Assembly (NCBI GenBank): GCA_937944095.1
Contig: CALEAC010000210.1
Coordinates: forward strand, 1 to 38,872
Direction: 5' to 3'
From: an uncultured Saprospiraceae bacterium
GTDB lineage: Bacteria; Bacteroidota; Bacteroidia; Chitinophagales; Saprospiraceae
DNA length: 38,872 nucleotides
Part shown: one piece after another, positions 1 to 8,433 of the stretch
How positions within the stretch are numbered: the first letter of the stretch is position 1
Layout of the letters: every line of letters begins with the position of its first letter
The notes under the pieces: generated by a model
What the model was told of the DNA's origin: nothing
The model's input: only the letters and a program-made list of their open reading frames with translations
Database searches by the model: none
Translations under genes and position numbers: made by a program

Positions 1-728
1 TTGGAAATTATTTCAGGTGGGTAGCACAGGTTGGTCACTATGGAAATGACACCTATTTCTATGCCGCAATGATTCGCGACAATGACTTCAGGAACGGTAG
101 ACATGCCGACTAGATCGGCACCGATCAGATGTAGGTACTTATATTCTGCTGGTGTCTCCAGAGAGGGTCCCATGAATGCCGCATAGACACCCTCTCTTAT
201 GGGTGTCGTGTTCTTTTTGTTATAGGTAAGCTGAATCTTATTCCTAATTCTGGAAGAATAAGCCTCAGACATATCTGGAAAGCGGACACCGAACCGATCA
301 TCATTGGCTCCTCTTAGTGGATTCTCACCGAGTAGATTGATATGGTCATTGATGAGAACGATTTCCCCTGACGTATAATCAGGGTTCAGGCCACCTGCTG
401 CATTGGTCATAAGTATTTCTGTGATGTCTAAAAGGCTCAATATTCTGATTGGGAAAGTGATTTCATCCATCGTAAACCCTTCATAATAGTGCAAACGGCC
501 ACTGAGGATAAGGATATCCTTGCCTTGGTGATGTGCGATGAGGACTTCGCCCTTATGGAAGGTGCTTGATTGCAGGTGGGGTACTTCGCCAAATGACCAG
601 CGTTGTCTGATCTCAAAGCGCTCAATTATTTTATCTGCTCCAGACCCCAATACCAGAGCTAATGATATAGGCCTTTCTAGCTTGCTTTTGAGGAACTTAG
701 CTGCTTCTAGCGCTTTTTGGTAGGTCAT
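1..728 (-). CDS. Purine-nucleoside phosphorylase, partial (C-terminus beyond window edge)
   Basis: Phosphorolysis of purine nucleosides to free base and ribose-1-phosphate in the cytoplasm (purine salvage). My translation of the reverse strand starts at the ATG at 728 (MTYQKALEAAKFL) and stays open to base 1, giving 242 residues. Family hallmarks are visible: the phosphate-binding VLGSGADKI near residue 28, MTNAAGGLNPDY near 110, and GPSLETPAEY followed by GMSTVPEVIVAN near 190-215, the signature of the trimeric PNP family (PunA/DeoD-II type). Members are about 270 residues, so roughly 30 C-terminal residues lie outside the window. It is divergent from rimP. A perfect TATCTTTG -7 element lies only four bases before the ATG, so the transcript may be nearly leaderless. 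The family is secure; inosine/guanosine preference is inferred from the family. Confidence 0.9.
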   Translation of the reverse strand, partial: MTYQKALEAAKFLKSKLERPISLALVLGSGADKIIERFEIRQRWSFGEVPHLQSSTFHKGEVLIAHHQGKDILILSGRLHYYEGFTMDEITFPIRILSLLDITEILMTNAAGGLNPDYTSGEIVLINDHINLLGENPLRGANDDRFGVRFPDMSEAYSSRIRNKIQLTYNKKNTTPIREGVYAAFMGPSLETPAEYKYLHLIGADLVGMSTVPEVIVANHCGIEIGVISIVTNLCYPPEIIS

Positions 729-732
729 ATTA

Positions 733-740
733 CAAAGATA
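733..740 (-). promoter_or_regulatory. -7 promoter element (TATCTTTG) of the PNP gene
   Basis: On the minus strand the sequence TATCTTTG matches the Bacteroidota -7 consensus TAnnTTTG exactly and ends four bases before the PNP start codon. I see only a weak TTTTC-like -33 match upstream. If used, transcription would start at or beside the ATG. Confidence 0.5.
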
Positions 741-763
741 AGGCTATCAGTTTCTTGAAAAGC

Positions 764-794
764 TTGAAGAATCCTAGCATTTGTGCTATATTTG
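764..794 (+). promoter_or_regulatory. Promoter of the rimP-nusA-infB operon
   Basis: TATATTTG at 787-794 is an exact match to the Bacteroidota -7 consensus TAnnTTTG. A TTG at 764-766 lies 20 bases upstream, at the spacing expected for the -33 element. The predicted transcription start is near 800, immediately before the hairpin at 808-833 and about 60 bases before the rimP start. Confidence 0.6.
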
Positions 795-807
795 GGTCGG
801 ATTTAAT

Positions 808-840
808 AGAGAGGGAGCGAATGTTCCCTCTTTTTATTTT
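808..840 (+). terminator. Terminator-like hairpin in the rimP operon leader (possible attenuator)
   Basis: AGAGGGA (810-816) pairs perfectly with TCCCTCT (825-831). A flanking G-T wobble at 817/824 leaves a six-base loop. The stem runs straight into TTTTTATTTT (831-840). This is the form of an intrinsic terminator, but it lies between the promoter and the first gene of an operon encoding NusA, so attenuation is the natural reading. Regulation itself is inference. Confidence 0.6.
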
Positions 841-861
841 CAGCATATCTAATCTTTAAGT

Positions 862-1329
862 GTGAATGTAATTGCAAAGATACAAGCTGTTGCAGAGGAA
901 AGGTTTAAAGAAGCCGACCTAGAAGATTGTTTTTTGTTGGATATCCTGATATCGGGCTCTAAGGTAGAAGTGTACATCGATTCAGATCCAGGCGTCAAGT
1001 TCTGGCAGTGCCAAAAACTCAGTAGAGCGATAGAAGCTTACTTGGATGAGACAGAAGATTTAGGTGATGCTTATCTACTGGAAGTGTCCTCGCCAGGTGT
1101 CGATAAACCGTTGAAATTGTATCGCCAGTTTCCTAGGAATATCGGTCGTGATTTGGACTTGACCCTAACAGAAGATAGGAAGGTGACTGGCAGATTAGAA
1201 GAGCTGACAGAGAAAGAGCTAACACTTAGGGTTCCAGGAGCTAAGAAGGGTATGTTTAAGAAATTAGTGGTTCCGTTTTCTGAAGTTGTGGCTGCAATAG
1301 TCCAAGTCAGTTTTAAAAAGAAAAAATAA
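862..1329 (+). CDS. rimP: Ribosome maturation factor RimP
   Basis: Cytoplasmic assembly factor needed for maturation of the 30S ribosomal subunit. The 155-residue product has the RimP_N domain ending in the diagnostic YLLEVSSPGVDKPL motif (about residues 73-86). This is followed by an SH3-like C-terminal domain rich in charged residues and ending in a basic KKKK tail. Length is normal for the family. The start is a GTG, since no in-frame ATG gives a full N-terminal domain. It is the first gene of rimP-nusA-infB, a widely conserved order, and nusA follows after 70 bases. Expression probably depends on the promoter at 764-794 and the leader hairpin before it. Confidence 0.95.
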   Translation: MNVIAKIQAVAEERFKEADLEDCFLLDILISGSKVEVYIDSDPGVKFWQCQKLSRAIEAYLDETEDLGDAYLLEVSSPGVDKPLKLYRQFPRNIGRDLDLTLTEDRKVTGRLEELTEKELTLRVPGAKKGMFKKLVVPFSEVVAAIVQVSFKKKK

Positions 1330-1399
1330 TAAGTCCCTAAAGAGGGTATTTAGTTCATAAAATGAAAATTCTTTCACAGATGAAAAAGAAGATTTAACT

Positions 1400-2638
1400 A
1401 TGAATCTTGTTGAATCATTTTCTGAGTTCAAAGCAGGTAAAAACATTGACCGACCGACAATGGTCAGGGTCCTGGAAGACGTATTCCGAACACTTATTAA
1501 GAAAAAGTACGGTTCGGATGAAAACTTCGATGTTATTGTCAACGACCAGAATGGTGACCTCGAGATGTGGAGAGTACGCGAGATCGTACCCGATGGAGAG
1601 GTTACAGATGAGATGAGTCAGATCTCCAGTTCAGAAGCATCATCTATTGATGATGATTATGAAGTAGGAGAGGAATGTTACGAACAGTTAGGCCTAGAGG
1701 ATTTTGGACGGCGTGCTATATTAGCAGCGAGACAGACCTTAATCTCTAGGATTATGGAATTAGAAAAAGATGAAATCTTCAAGCGATATTCAGATCGAAT
1801 TGGAGATATTATCTTAGGCGAAGTCGCTCAGGTGCTCAAAAGAGAGTTCCTAATACTGGATGATGCCACTGGAAGTGAATTAGTCCTTCCGAGAAGCGAA
1901 ATGATTAGAGGTGATTTCCTTAGAAAGGGAGATATGATTAAGGGTGTAATTAAGCGGGTTGATATGAAGAATAACAACCCTGTAGTCATTATGTCTAGAA
2001 CCGATAGTCGATTCTTAGAAAAGCTCATGGAGCAGGAAGTGCCAGAAATCGAAGATGGGCTGATTACAGTCAAGAAGATTGTACGAATACCAGGCGAAAG
2101 AGCCAAGGTAGCCGTAGAATCATATGATGATAGAGTAGACCCTGTAGGCGCTTGTGTCGGAATGAAGGGGTCTAGAATACACGGTATTGTCCGAGAGCTG
2201 AAAAACGAAAATATTGATATCGTTAATTATACAAGTAACGTATCCCTATTTATTCAGAGATCATTGACACCAGCTAAAGTGTCTAATATCGAGCTCAATA
2301 ATGAGAAGATGACCGCTTCTGTATTCCTTAAGCCAGACCAAGTGTCATTAGCTATAGGAAAAGGGGGGTCTAATATTAAATTAGCGAGTAAGCTTACAGG
2401 CTATGAGATAGATGTCTATAGAGAGGATGATGATCCAGGAATGGAAGATGTCGATCTGGATGAATTCTCAGATGAGATAGAAGAGTGGGTCATCGATGCC
2501 TTCAAGGCGATAGGCTGTGATACCGCTAGGAGTGTATTGGAATTGAATAAAGACGAATTGCTGAGAAGGACAGACCTAGAGGAAGAAACAGTTGTTTCTG
2601 TACTGAAGGTTCTTGAAGCTGAATTTGCAAATGACTAG
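1400..2638 (+). CDS. nusA: Transcription termination/antitermination factor NusA
   Basis: RNA polymerase-binding factor that modulates pausing, termination and antitermination. The 412-residue protein has the expected domains in order: an N-terminal RNAP-binding domain (about 1-130), an S1 domain (about 135-200, GDIILGEVAQV...), and tandem KH domains (about 200-350). The KH loops are GMKGSRI and GKGGSNI. A short helix-hairpin-helix tail ends near SVLKVLEAEF. Length fits Bacteroidota NusA, which lacks the duplicated acidic repeats of E. coli. It lies between rimP and infB on the same strand. NusA could act on the terminator-like hairpin in its own operon leader, as autogenous control of nusA is known in E. 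coli; that link is inference here. Confidence 0.96.
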   Translation: MNLVESFSEFKAGKNIDRPTMVRVLEDVFRTLIKKKYGSDENFDVIVNDQNGDLEMWRVREIVPDGEVTDEMSQISSSEASSIDDDYEVGEECYEQLGLEDFGRRAILAARQTLISRIMELEKDEIFKRYSDRIGDIILGEVAQVLKREFLILDDATGSELVLPRSEMIRGDFLRKGDMIKGVIKRVDMKNNNPVVIMSRTDSRFLEKLMEQEVPEIEDGLITVKKIVRIPGERAKVAVESYDDRVDPVGACVGMKGSRIHGIVRELKNENIDIVNYTSNVSLFIQRSLTPAKVSNIELNNEKMTASVFLKPDQVSLAIGKGGSNIKLASKLTGYEIDVYREDDDPGMEDVDLDEFSDEIEEWVIDAFKAIGCDTARSVLELNKDELLRRTDLEEETVVSVLKVLEAEFAND

Positions 2639-2680
2639 AGCAGGGCTCTAGGGCTAAATAGATAAAACGAGTAATAATAC

Positions 2681-5464
2681 ATGTCGAAACGCTTAATTAA
2701 GATAGCGAAGGAATTAAATGTTGGAACATCAACTATTGTTGATTTCCTTACCGAGAATGGATTCGAGGTAGAGAATAAACCGACCTCGAAATTGTCGGAA
2801 GACATGTATAATGCACTTCTGAAAGAATTTAGCGTTTCCATGGCGGTAAAGGAAAAAGCTGATAGACTCGTTATCGGGACCAGACAGGAAGAGGTGGTTG
2901 TCGTCAAAGCACCACCACCGCCACCTAAGGTAGAACCAGTATTGCCACCACCGCCACCTCCTGCACCAGAACCAGTTGTAGAAGAAGTCGTGGTACCAGA
3001 ACCAGACATAGAGGTCGTGCCTGAGGTGAAGGTAGTCGAAGAGGAATTGGTGAGAGCTGAAGTCCCTAAAGCTGAGATTAAGGTTGTAGGAAAAATCGAC
3101 TTAGACGAAAAGAAGAAAAAGAAACCTGCGGCGAAAAAAGTCGACAAGAAAGAAGAGGTCGTAAAAAAACCGGTAGAAAAGATCGCAAAAACAGTTAAGG
3201 AGCCTGTAAAAAAGGAACCGATTGCTGAACCGATTGCAGACAAGGAGAAACCCGCAAAAGAAGCCGTTAGAGAAAGTGTCAATCTCGATGCAATCACGAG
3301 TAAGCCAGGTGAAGAAATGATGCGGGCAGAGACGCCTAAATTAGAAGGACTGAAGATCCAAGGCAAGATCGACATGAAAAAGTTCGATAAGCCGGTCAAG
3401 AAGAAAGAAGACGCCGCTCAGTCTAGATCCGATTCACCAAAAAGGAAAAGAACTCGAAAGAAAGTCACAGCACAATCATTCCTTAAAAGAAATAGACCTT
3501 CTACGGGAGGTTCTAGATCCCAGAGAAGTGATGAGGTCAAAACTGTTTCTAAAAAAGAGATAGAAGAGAAGATCAAGGCAACTATGGCCAGGATCTCAGG
3601 AGGAGGTAAGAATAAGAGACAGAAGATTAGAAGAGACAATAGAGCAGACAAGAAGGAAAAATTAGAAGCTGAAGAAAGAGCAAATGTAGAGACGACACTT
3701 AAAGTCACTGAGTTTATATCGGCTTCAGAATTGGCGTCTCTGATGGATGTGACTGTTGCTGATGTCATTATGAAGTGTATGAATGTTGGGGTAATCATCT
3801 CCATAAATCAGCGTCTAGATGCAGAAATCATCGAGTTAGTAGCTGGAGAATTTGGTCATGAGGTCGAGTTCATTGGTTTAGAAGAACAAGAAGATACCTT
3901 CATAGAGGAGGAAGAAGACGACCCTGCTGACTTAGTATCTAGAGCGCCAATCGTTACTGTCATGGGTCACGTCGATCACGGTAAGACGTCCTTACTCGAT
4001 CATATTCGAAAGGCTAATGTGGCTGGAGGTGAAGCAGGGGGTATCACACAGCATGTCGGTGCCTACTCTGTACCCGTCGGCGACCAGATGATTACCTTCT
4101 TAGATACACCGGGTCACGAGGCCTTTACGGCCATGAGAGCGAGGGGTGCTAAGGTGACAGATATAGTTGTCGTTATTATAGCTGCGGATGATCGTATCAT
4201 GCCTCAAACAAAAGAAGCAATTAGCCACGCCCAAGCGGCTGGGGTGCCGATTGTATTTGCGATTAACAAGATAGACAAGGACGGTGCTGATCCGACTAGG
4301 ATCATGCAAGGTCTATCTGAAATGAATATCCTTGTAGAGGAATGGGGTGGAAAATTCCAATCTCAGAATATCTCTGCTAAGGCTGGAACTAACATTGAAC
4401 TACTACTAGAAAAGATAGTTCTAGAGGCAGAATTACTAGAGCTGAAAGCCAATCCTAATAAGAATGCTATTGGTACTGTCGTCGAGGCCTCCCTCGATAA
4501 GGGTAGAGGTTATGTGACTAAGTTACTTGTACAGGGCGGTACGCTTAAGATTGGTGATTCTCTAGTCGCTGGTGCTTATGCAGGTAAGATTAAGGCCATG
4601 TTCAATGATAAAGGCAAGAAAATTAAAAAAGCAGGGCCATCTGTCCCAGTCGCTATATTAGGTCTGGATGGTGCACCTCAAGCCGGTGAGAAGTTCAAGG
4701 TCATGGACAAAGAGCAAGAAGCTAAAGCCATGGCGACGAAGAGATCGCAGATAGAGAGAGAACAAACCAATAGAGCCAATAAGCGTATCAGTCTAGACGA
4801 GATCGGAAGACGACTGGCACTCGGAACGTTCAAGGAACTGAACCTTATCGTCAAAGGTGATGTGGATGGTTCTATCGAGGCCCTTTCCGATTCATTAATC
4901 AAATTAACTCAAGAGACCGTTCAGGTCAATGTTATACATAAGGCCGTAGGACCTATTGCAGAATCAGATGTGTTATTGGCCTCAGCGTCAGATGCCATCG
5001 TGATTGGATTCCAAGTTAGACCTTCAGCTGGTGCTAGAACACTTGCAGAAAGAGAGGGTGTCCAGATTAAGACTTACTCGATAATCTATGAAGTAATAGA
5101 TGAGATTAAGAAAGCAATTGAGGGCATGCTCGATACCATCAAGGAAGAGAAGGTGATCGGTAACATCGAAGTGAAGGAAACCTATAAGATCAGTAAGATC
5201 GGTACCATCGCGGGATGTTTCGTGACCGAAGGTAAGGTGTTTGCTAACTCTAAGATCCGTGTCATCAGAAATGGTGTGGTTGCCTATCCGACTAAGCAAG
5301 GTGTGGTCGCAGAACTCGGTTCTCTTAAGAGATATAAGGATGATGTCAAGGAAGTCAGAGCAGGTATGGAATGTGGTCTTACTGTCAAGAACTTTAATGA
5401 CATCAAGGAAGGCGATATCATCGAATCTTTTGAGATTGTAGAGACTAAGAGGACCCTAGAATAA
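2681..5464 (+). CDS. infB: Translation initiation factor IF-2
   Basis: GTPase that delivers initiator fMet-tRNA to the 30S subunit and promotes subunit joining. The 927-residue protein starts with an IF2_N domain (SKRLIKIAKELNVG). A long low-complexity linker (about residues 75-300) follows: proline-rich first (PPPPPKVEPVLPPPPPP), then Lys/Glu/Val-rich. A second IF2_N-like domain lies near 345-400. The GTPase core has G1 GHVDHGKT (429-436), G3 DTPGHE and G4 NKID, followed by domains II-IV, including the fMet-tRNA-binding C2 domain. Length is typical for Bacteroidota. It follows nusA by 42 bases and precedes the TIGR02757 gene by a few bases. The linker composition creates a long spurious open frame on the opposite strand. 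Confidence 0.97.
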   Translation: MSKRLIKIAKELNVGTSTIVDFLTENGFEVENKPTSKLSEDMYNALLKEFSVSMAVKEKADRLVIGTRQEEVVVVKAPPPPPKVEPVLPPPPPPAPEPVVEEVVVPEPDIEVVPEVKVVEEELVRAEVPKAEIKVVGKIDLDEKKKKKPAAKKVDKKEEVVKKPVEKIAKTVKEPVKKEPIAEPIADKEKPAKEAVRESVNLDAITSKPGEEMMRAETPKLEGLKIQGKIDMKKFDKPVKKKEDAAQSRSDSPKRKRTRKKVTAQSFLKRNRPSTGGSRSQRSDEVKTVSKKEIEEKIKATMARISGGGKNKRQKIRRDNRADKKEKLEAEERANVETTLKVTEFISASELASLMDVTVADVIMKCMNVGVIISINQRLDAEIIELVAGEFGHEVEFIGLEEQEDTFIEEEEDDPADLVSRAPIVTVMGHVDHGKTSLLDHIRKANVAGGEAGGITQHVGAYSVPVGDQMITFLDTPGHEAFTAMRARGAKVTDIVVVIIAADDRIMPQTKEAISHAQAAGVPIVFAINKIDKDGADPTRIMQGLSEMNILVEEWGGKFQSQNISAKAGTNIELLLEKIVLEAELLELKANPNKNAIGTVVEASLDKGRGYVTKLLVQGGTLKIGDSLVAGAYAGKIKAMFNDKGKKIKKAGPSVPVAILGLDGAPQAGEKFKVMDKEQEAKAMATKRSQIEREQTNRANKRISLDEIGRRLALGTFKELNLIVKGDVDGSIEALSDSLIKLTQETVQVNVIHKAVGPIAESDVLLASASDAIVIGFQVRPSAGARTLAEREGVQIKTYSIIYEVIDEIKKAIEGMLDTIKEEKVIGNIEVKETYKISKIGTIAGCFVTEGKVFANSKIRVIRNGVVAYPTKQGVVAELGSLKRYKDDVKEVRAGMECGLTVKNFNDIKEGDIIESFEIVETKRTLE

Positions 5465-5470
5465 TAAGGT

Positions 5471-6232
5471 CTGAAATCTTCTATAGCCGAATTAAAGCCT
5501 TTTCTGGATTCCAAGTACTTGGAATACAACACTAAGGGTTTTGTCGATACAGATCCTATTCAGATACCTCATTGCTACAAGATTAAGCAAGACATAGAAT
5601 TGACTGCCTTTTGGACAGCAATACTTGCTTGGGGTCAGCGGAAGACGATTATCAATAAGGCTCGAGAACTATTCGAACTGATGGGTGACTCACCCTATGA
5701 ATTCATTGTGTCACACAAGGAAATAGACAGAAAACGTTTTCAGGATTTCAAGCATCGGACTTTTAATTATACAGATACTTTATACTTCTTACAGTTCTTT
5801 CAGCACTACTACAGAGAGCACGAATCGCTGGAATCAGCCTTTACGACTGCAGGAGATATGAAAGCCAAGCTCATCGCCTTTCATGACTTATTCTTTAGTT
5901 TGGAGTATCCTACACGTACCAGAAAGCACATCGCTACCCCAGCTAGGAAATCCTCTTGTAAGAGAATTAATATGTTCTTGAGATGGATGGTTCGCCCGGG
6001 CGATACCGGTGTTGATTTTGGTCTTTGGCATAAATTAGATACTGCAGATTTGATGATGCCACTAGATGTGCATGTAGAACGTGTCGCTATCAGTTTAGGT
6101 CTATTGACCAGAAAACAAAGAGACTGGAAAGCAGTAGAAGAACTGACTCAGAATCTTAGGGAATTAGACCCTAGAGACCCCGTCAAATATGATTTTGCTT
6201 TATTTGGCTTGGGTGTTACTGGAGAACTATAG
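5471..6232 (+). CDS. TIGR02757 (DUF2400) family protein
   Basis: Conserved protein of unknown function, widespread in Bacteroidota. The core is recognisable: VDTDPIQIPHCYK, LAWGQRKTIINKA, LFMRWMVR-like FLRWMVRPGDTGVDFGLW, and the C-terminal MMPLDVHVERVAISLGLLTRKQRDWKAVEELT, which resembles a helix-hairpin-helix DNA glycosylase-like fold. The first conventional start is TTG at 5519. However, the frame is open back to 5468, and the intervening LKSSIAELKPFLDSKYLEYN matches the usual family N-terminus (LKxFLDxKxxxYN). I therefore place the start at CTG 5471, giving 253 residues, close to family length. That start lies six bases after the infB stop, so translation is probably coupled. Its stop overlaps the end of the convergent DUF4783 gene by six bases. 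Confidence 0.85.
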   Translation: MKSSIAELKPFLDSKYLEYNTKGFVDTDPIQIPHCYKIKQDIELTAFWTAILAWGQRKTIINKARELFELMGDSPYEFIVSHKEIDRKRFQDFKHRTFNYTDTLYFLQFFQHYYREHESLESAFTTAGDMKAKLIAFHDLFFSLEYPTRTRKHIATPARKSSCKRINMFLRWMVRPGDTGVDFGLWHKLDTADLMMPLDVHVERVAISLGLLTRKQRDWKAVEELTQNLRELDPRDPVKYDFALFGLGVTGEL

Positions 6233-6613
6233 ACTCCTAAGCTTAATATCACAGATTCTTCGACCGTCAGATCCATTTTCTAAATGCACAAATACACGCA
6301 TCCTATCATTAGCCGCATTGTAGAATTCTGCAATCAGGTAATCATTACCTTCGGTTTCACTGGAACCCTTGTGCTTTGACTCCATCTTAATAGGCCTGAA
6401 GGCCTCTAGTTTATTCTGGATTGCATTAAGGCCAGATGTCGGACCCGTAATCTTTTTGTTCTTGTCTATTTTTACCTGGACCTCAGGACTCAACAGCTTG
6501 CTGATTGCTGGAAAGTCCATATTCTGTAGGGATTTCAGAATCTGATTTTGCGCTGAGATAGAACTAACAGTCAGACTCAGGAATATGATGGTTGTCGTTA
6601 TGATCTTCTTCAT
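6227..6613 (-). CDS. DUF4783 family exported protein
   Basis: Small exported protein of unknown function, about 128 residues from the ATG at 6613. The open frame extends two codons further to a TTG, but MKKIITTTIIFLSLTVSSISAQ from the ATG is a clean signal peptide ending in the A-Q cleavage site common in this phylum. The mature part has the DUF4783/SnoaL-like pattern: LLSPEVQVKI, a central KHKGSSETEGNDYLIAEF and a final MRVFVHLENGSDGRRICDIKL. That pattern suggests a compact alpha+beta NTF2-like fold. It converges on the TIGR02757 gene with a six-base overlap of ends. The family assignment is by pattern memory, not a search. Confidence 0.75.
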   Translation of the reverse strand: MKKIITTTIIFLSLTVSSISAQNQILKSLQNMDFPAISKLLSPEVQVKIDKNKKITGPTSGLNAIQNKLEAFRPIKMESKHKGSSETEGNDYLIAEFYNAANDRMRVFVHLENGSDGRRICDIKLRSL

Positions 6614-6789
6614 AATCAAAAAAGTTTAATATTGCCGCACTAGGCAGTGTAGTTCAATAACGAGGCCACAGGTGTATAAGTTTGTTTTTAGACTATATTT
6701 TTTACGTATAAACGCGCTTAGCTTAGTATATCAAAGGCTTTTGACTAAAGCTATCGTACCTTTAAATAATTCTTAATAGACTTACAATC

Positions 6790-8301
6790 ATGAATAAAGC
6801 CTTTCTTATAATCCTAGATGGCTGGGGGATTAATTCAGACAAAAAGGTTAGTGCAGTGTCTAGTGCTAACACCTCATATGTAGACAGCTTATTTAGGAAC
6901 TATCCGAATGCTCAGCTTACGACGTATGGTTCTGATGTCGGATTGCCAGCCGGTCAGATGGGTAATTCGGAAGTCGGACACCTCAATATCGGTGCTGGGA
7001 GAGTTGTATATCAAGAGCTTATGAGAATTAATAAAGCAATAGAAGATGGTCATCTCTTTACAGAACAAAGGATTGTCGAAGCGGTCAATAGAGCTAAATT
7101 AGAGCAAAAGCCAATTCATCTCATGGGATTGCTTTCTGATGGGGGGGTCCATGCCCACATCGATCACATAATTGCCTTAGCTAAACACTTTGCTAATGAT
7201 GGCATTCAGGTCTATATACATGCATTTTTGGATGGGAGAGATACGGGACCAACTTCTGGCGTCCTATACTTGGAGCAGTTGTTAGCTGCTATATCATCTA
7301 CGACAGCAACTCTGAGTACTGTCATCGGTCGATATTACGCCATGGACAGAGATAATCGCTGGGAGCGTATAGCTCAGGCATATAGTTTATTATTACATGG
7401 ACAGGGAGAAAGCGTTGATGATATCCTATCCGCAGTTCGTCAGCAGTATACGCAGCAAGTAACTGACGAATTCATGCCCCCTCTCAAAGTCGGTTCGACA
7501 GAAGAGGGTATAATCCGTCCAGATGACTTAGTGTTTTTTGCCAATTTTAGAACAGATAGACCCAGACAATTAACTCAGGCTATTACACAGAAGGATATAC
7601 CAGAACATGGGATGAAAAAGATATCCTGTCATTTTGTGACCATGACAGAATACGACAAGACTTATAAGAATGTTATCCCTGTGTATAAAAATGCCCCTCT
7701 TCCTGATACATTAGGCGAAGTCATATCAAAAGCAGGATTGACACAACTTAGAGTAGCTGAGACAGAAAAGTATCCACATGTCACGCATTTCTTTTCAGGA
7801 GGCCGAGAAGCGGCCTTTGATAGGGAGGAGCGAATATTAGTTAGTTCGCCTAAGGTGGCGACCTATGACCTGGCACCCGAAATGAGTGCTTATGAGTTGA
7901 CTAATAAGGTACACCAGGCAATAGAAGCAAGATCGCCAGATCTAATCATCATGAACTATGCTAATGCAGATATGGTAGGTCATACTGGTGTTTTTGATGC
8001 TGCAGTAGCTGCTGTAGAGACTGTCGATGCCTGTCTCGAAGCGCTTATTCCTATTGCTTTAGCTGCTGATTATGGCATAATAGTGATTGCTGACCATGGT
8101 AATGCAGAAATCATGATTAAGGAAGATGGTAGTCCTCATACAGCCCATACCCTAAGTCCAGTGCCTGTCATTGTTATTTCTTCTAATCCTAAGTATAAGC
8201 AGCTCAAATCAGGCCGTCTTGCTGATATAGCCCCATCCTTACTTGATCTAATAGGCATAGAACCACCAGAAGCTATGGATGGCCAGTCACTAATGACTTG
8301 A
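6790..8301 (+). CDS. gpmI: 2,3-bisphosphoglycerate-independent phosphoglycerate mutase
   Basis: Interconverts 3- and 2-phosphoglycerate in glycolysis/gluconeogenesis using two Mn ions and a phosphoserine intermediate. The 503-residue length is typical. The alkaline-phosphatase-like metal site starts at LIILDGWGIN. Ser60 in GNSEVGHLNIGAGR is the phosphorylated serine. The substrate-binding segment has DGGVHAHIDH, DGRDTGP, YYAMDRDNRWERI and ANFRTDRPRQLT. The C-terminal metal ligands lie in NYANADMVGHTG and IADHGNAE with SPHTAHT. It is a stand-alone gene. A near-consensus -7 element TACCTTTA lies at 6757-6764. Confidence 0.97.
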   Translation: MNKAFLIILDGWGINSDKKVSAVSSANTSYVDSLFRNYPNAQLTTYGSDVGLPAGQMGNSEVGHLNIGAGRVVYQELMRINKAIEDGHLFTEQRIVEAVNRAKLEQKPIHLMGLLSDGGVHAHIDHIIALAKHFANDGIQVYIHAFLDGRDTGPTSGVLYLEQLLAAISSTTATLSTVIGRYYAMDRDNRWERIAQAYSLLLHGQGESVDDILSAVRQQYTQQVTDEFMPPLKVGSTEEGIIRPDDLVFFANFRTDRPRQLTQAITQKDIPEHGMKKISCHFVTMTEYDKTYKNVIPVYKNAPLPDTLGEVISKAGLTQLRVAETEKYPHVTHFFSGGREAAFDREERILVSSPKVATYDLAPEMSAYELTNKVHQAIEARSPDLIIMNYANADMVGHTGVFDAAVAAVETVDACLEALIPIALAADYGIIVIADHGNAEIMIKEDGSPHTAHTLSPVPVIVISSNPKYKQLKSGRLADIAPSLLDLIGIEPPEAMDGQSLMT

Positions 8302-8433
8302 TATTAATAATCCTGTATATAATGTATTTTGCATTTTTTTATACCATCCTGAAAGATAATTTGTAATATTATGTGGCAATATTTGAATTTCTACGAATAA
8401 TCAGATAATTTAAACTATCTAAACCAATTAATT

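Noticed and set aside
2635-3399. Long open frame (254 codons) on the strand opposite infB
   Set aside because: It mirrors the Lys/Glu/Pro/Val-rich IF-2 linker; the product is a Ser/Thr/Phe low-complexity string with no family features, inside a certain gene.
6740-6764. Full -33/-7 promoter for gpmI
   Set aside because: TTTG at 6740-6743 and TACCTTTA at 6757-6764 are only 13 bases apart, too close for the usual spacing of about 19; only the -7-like element was mentioned.
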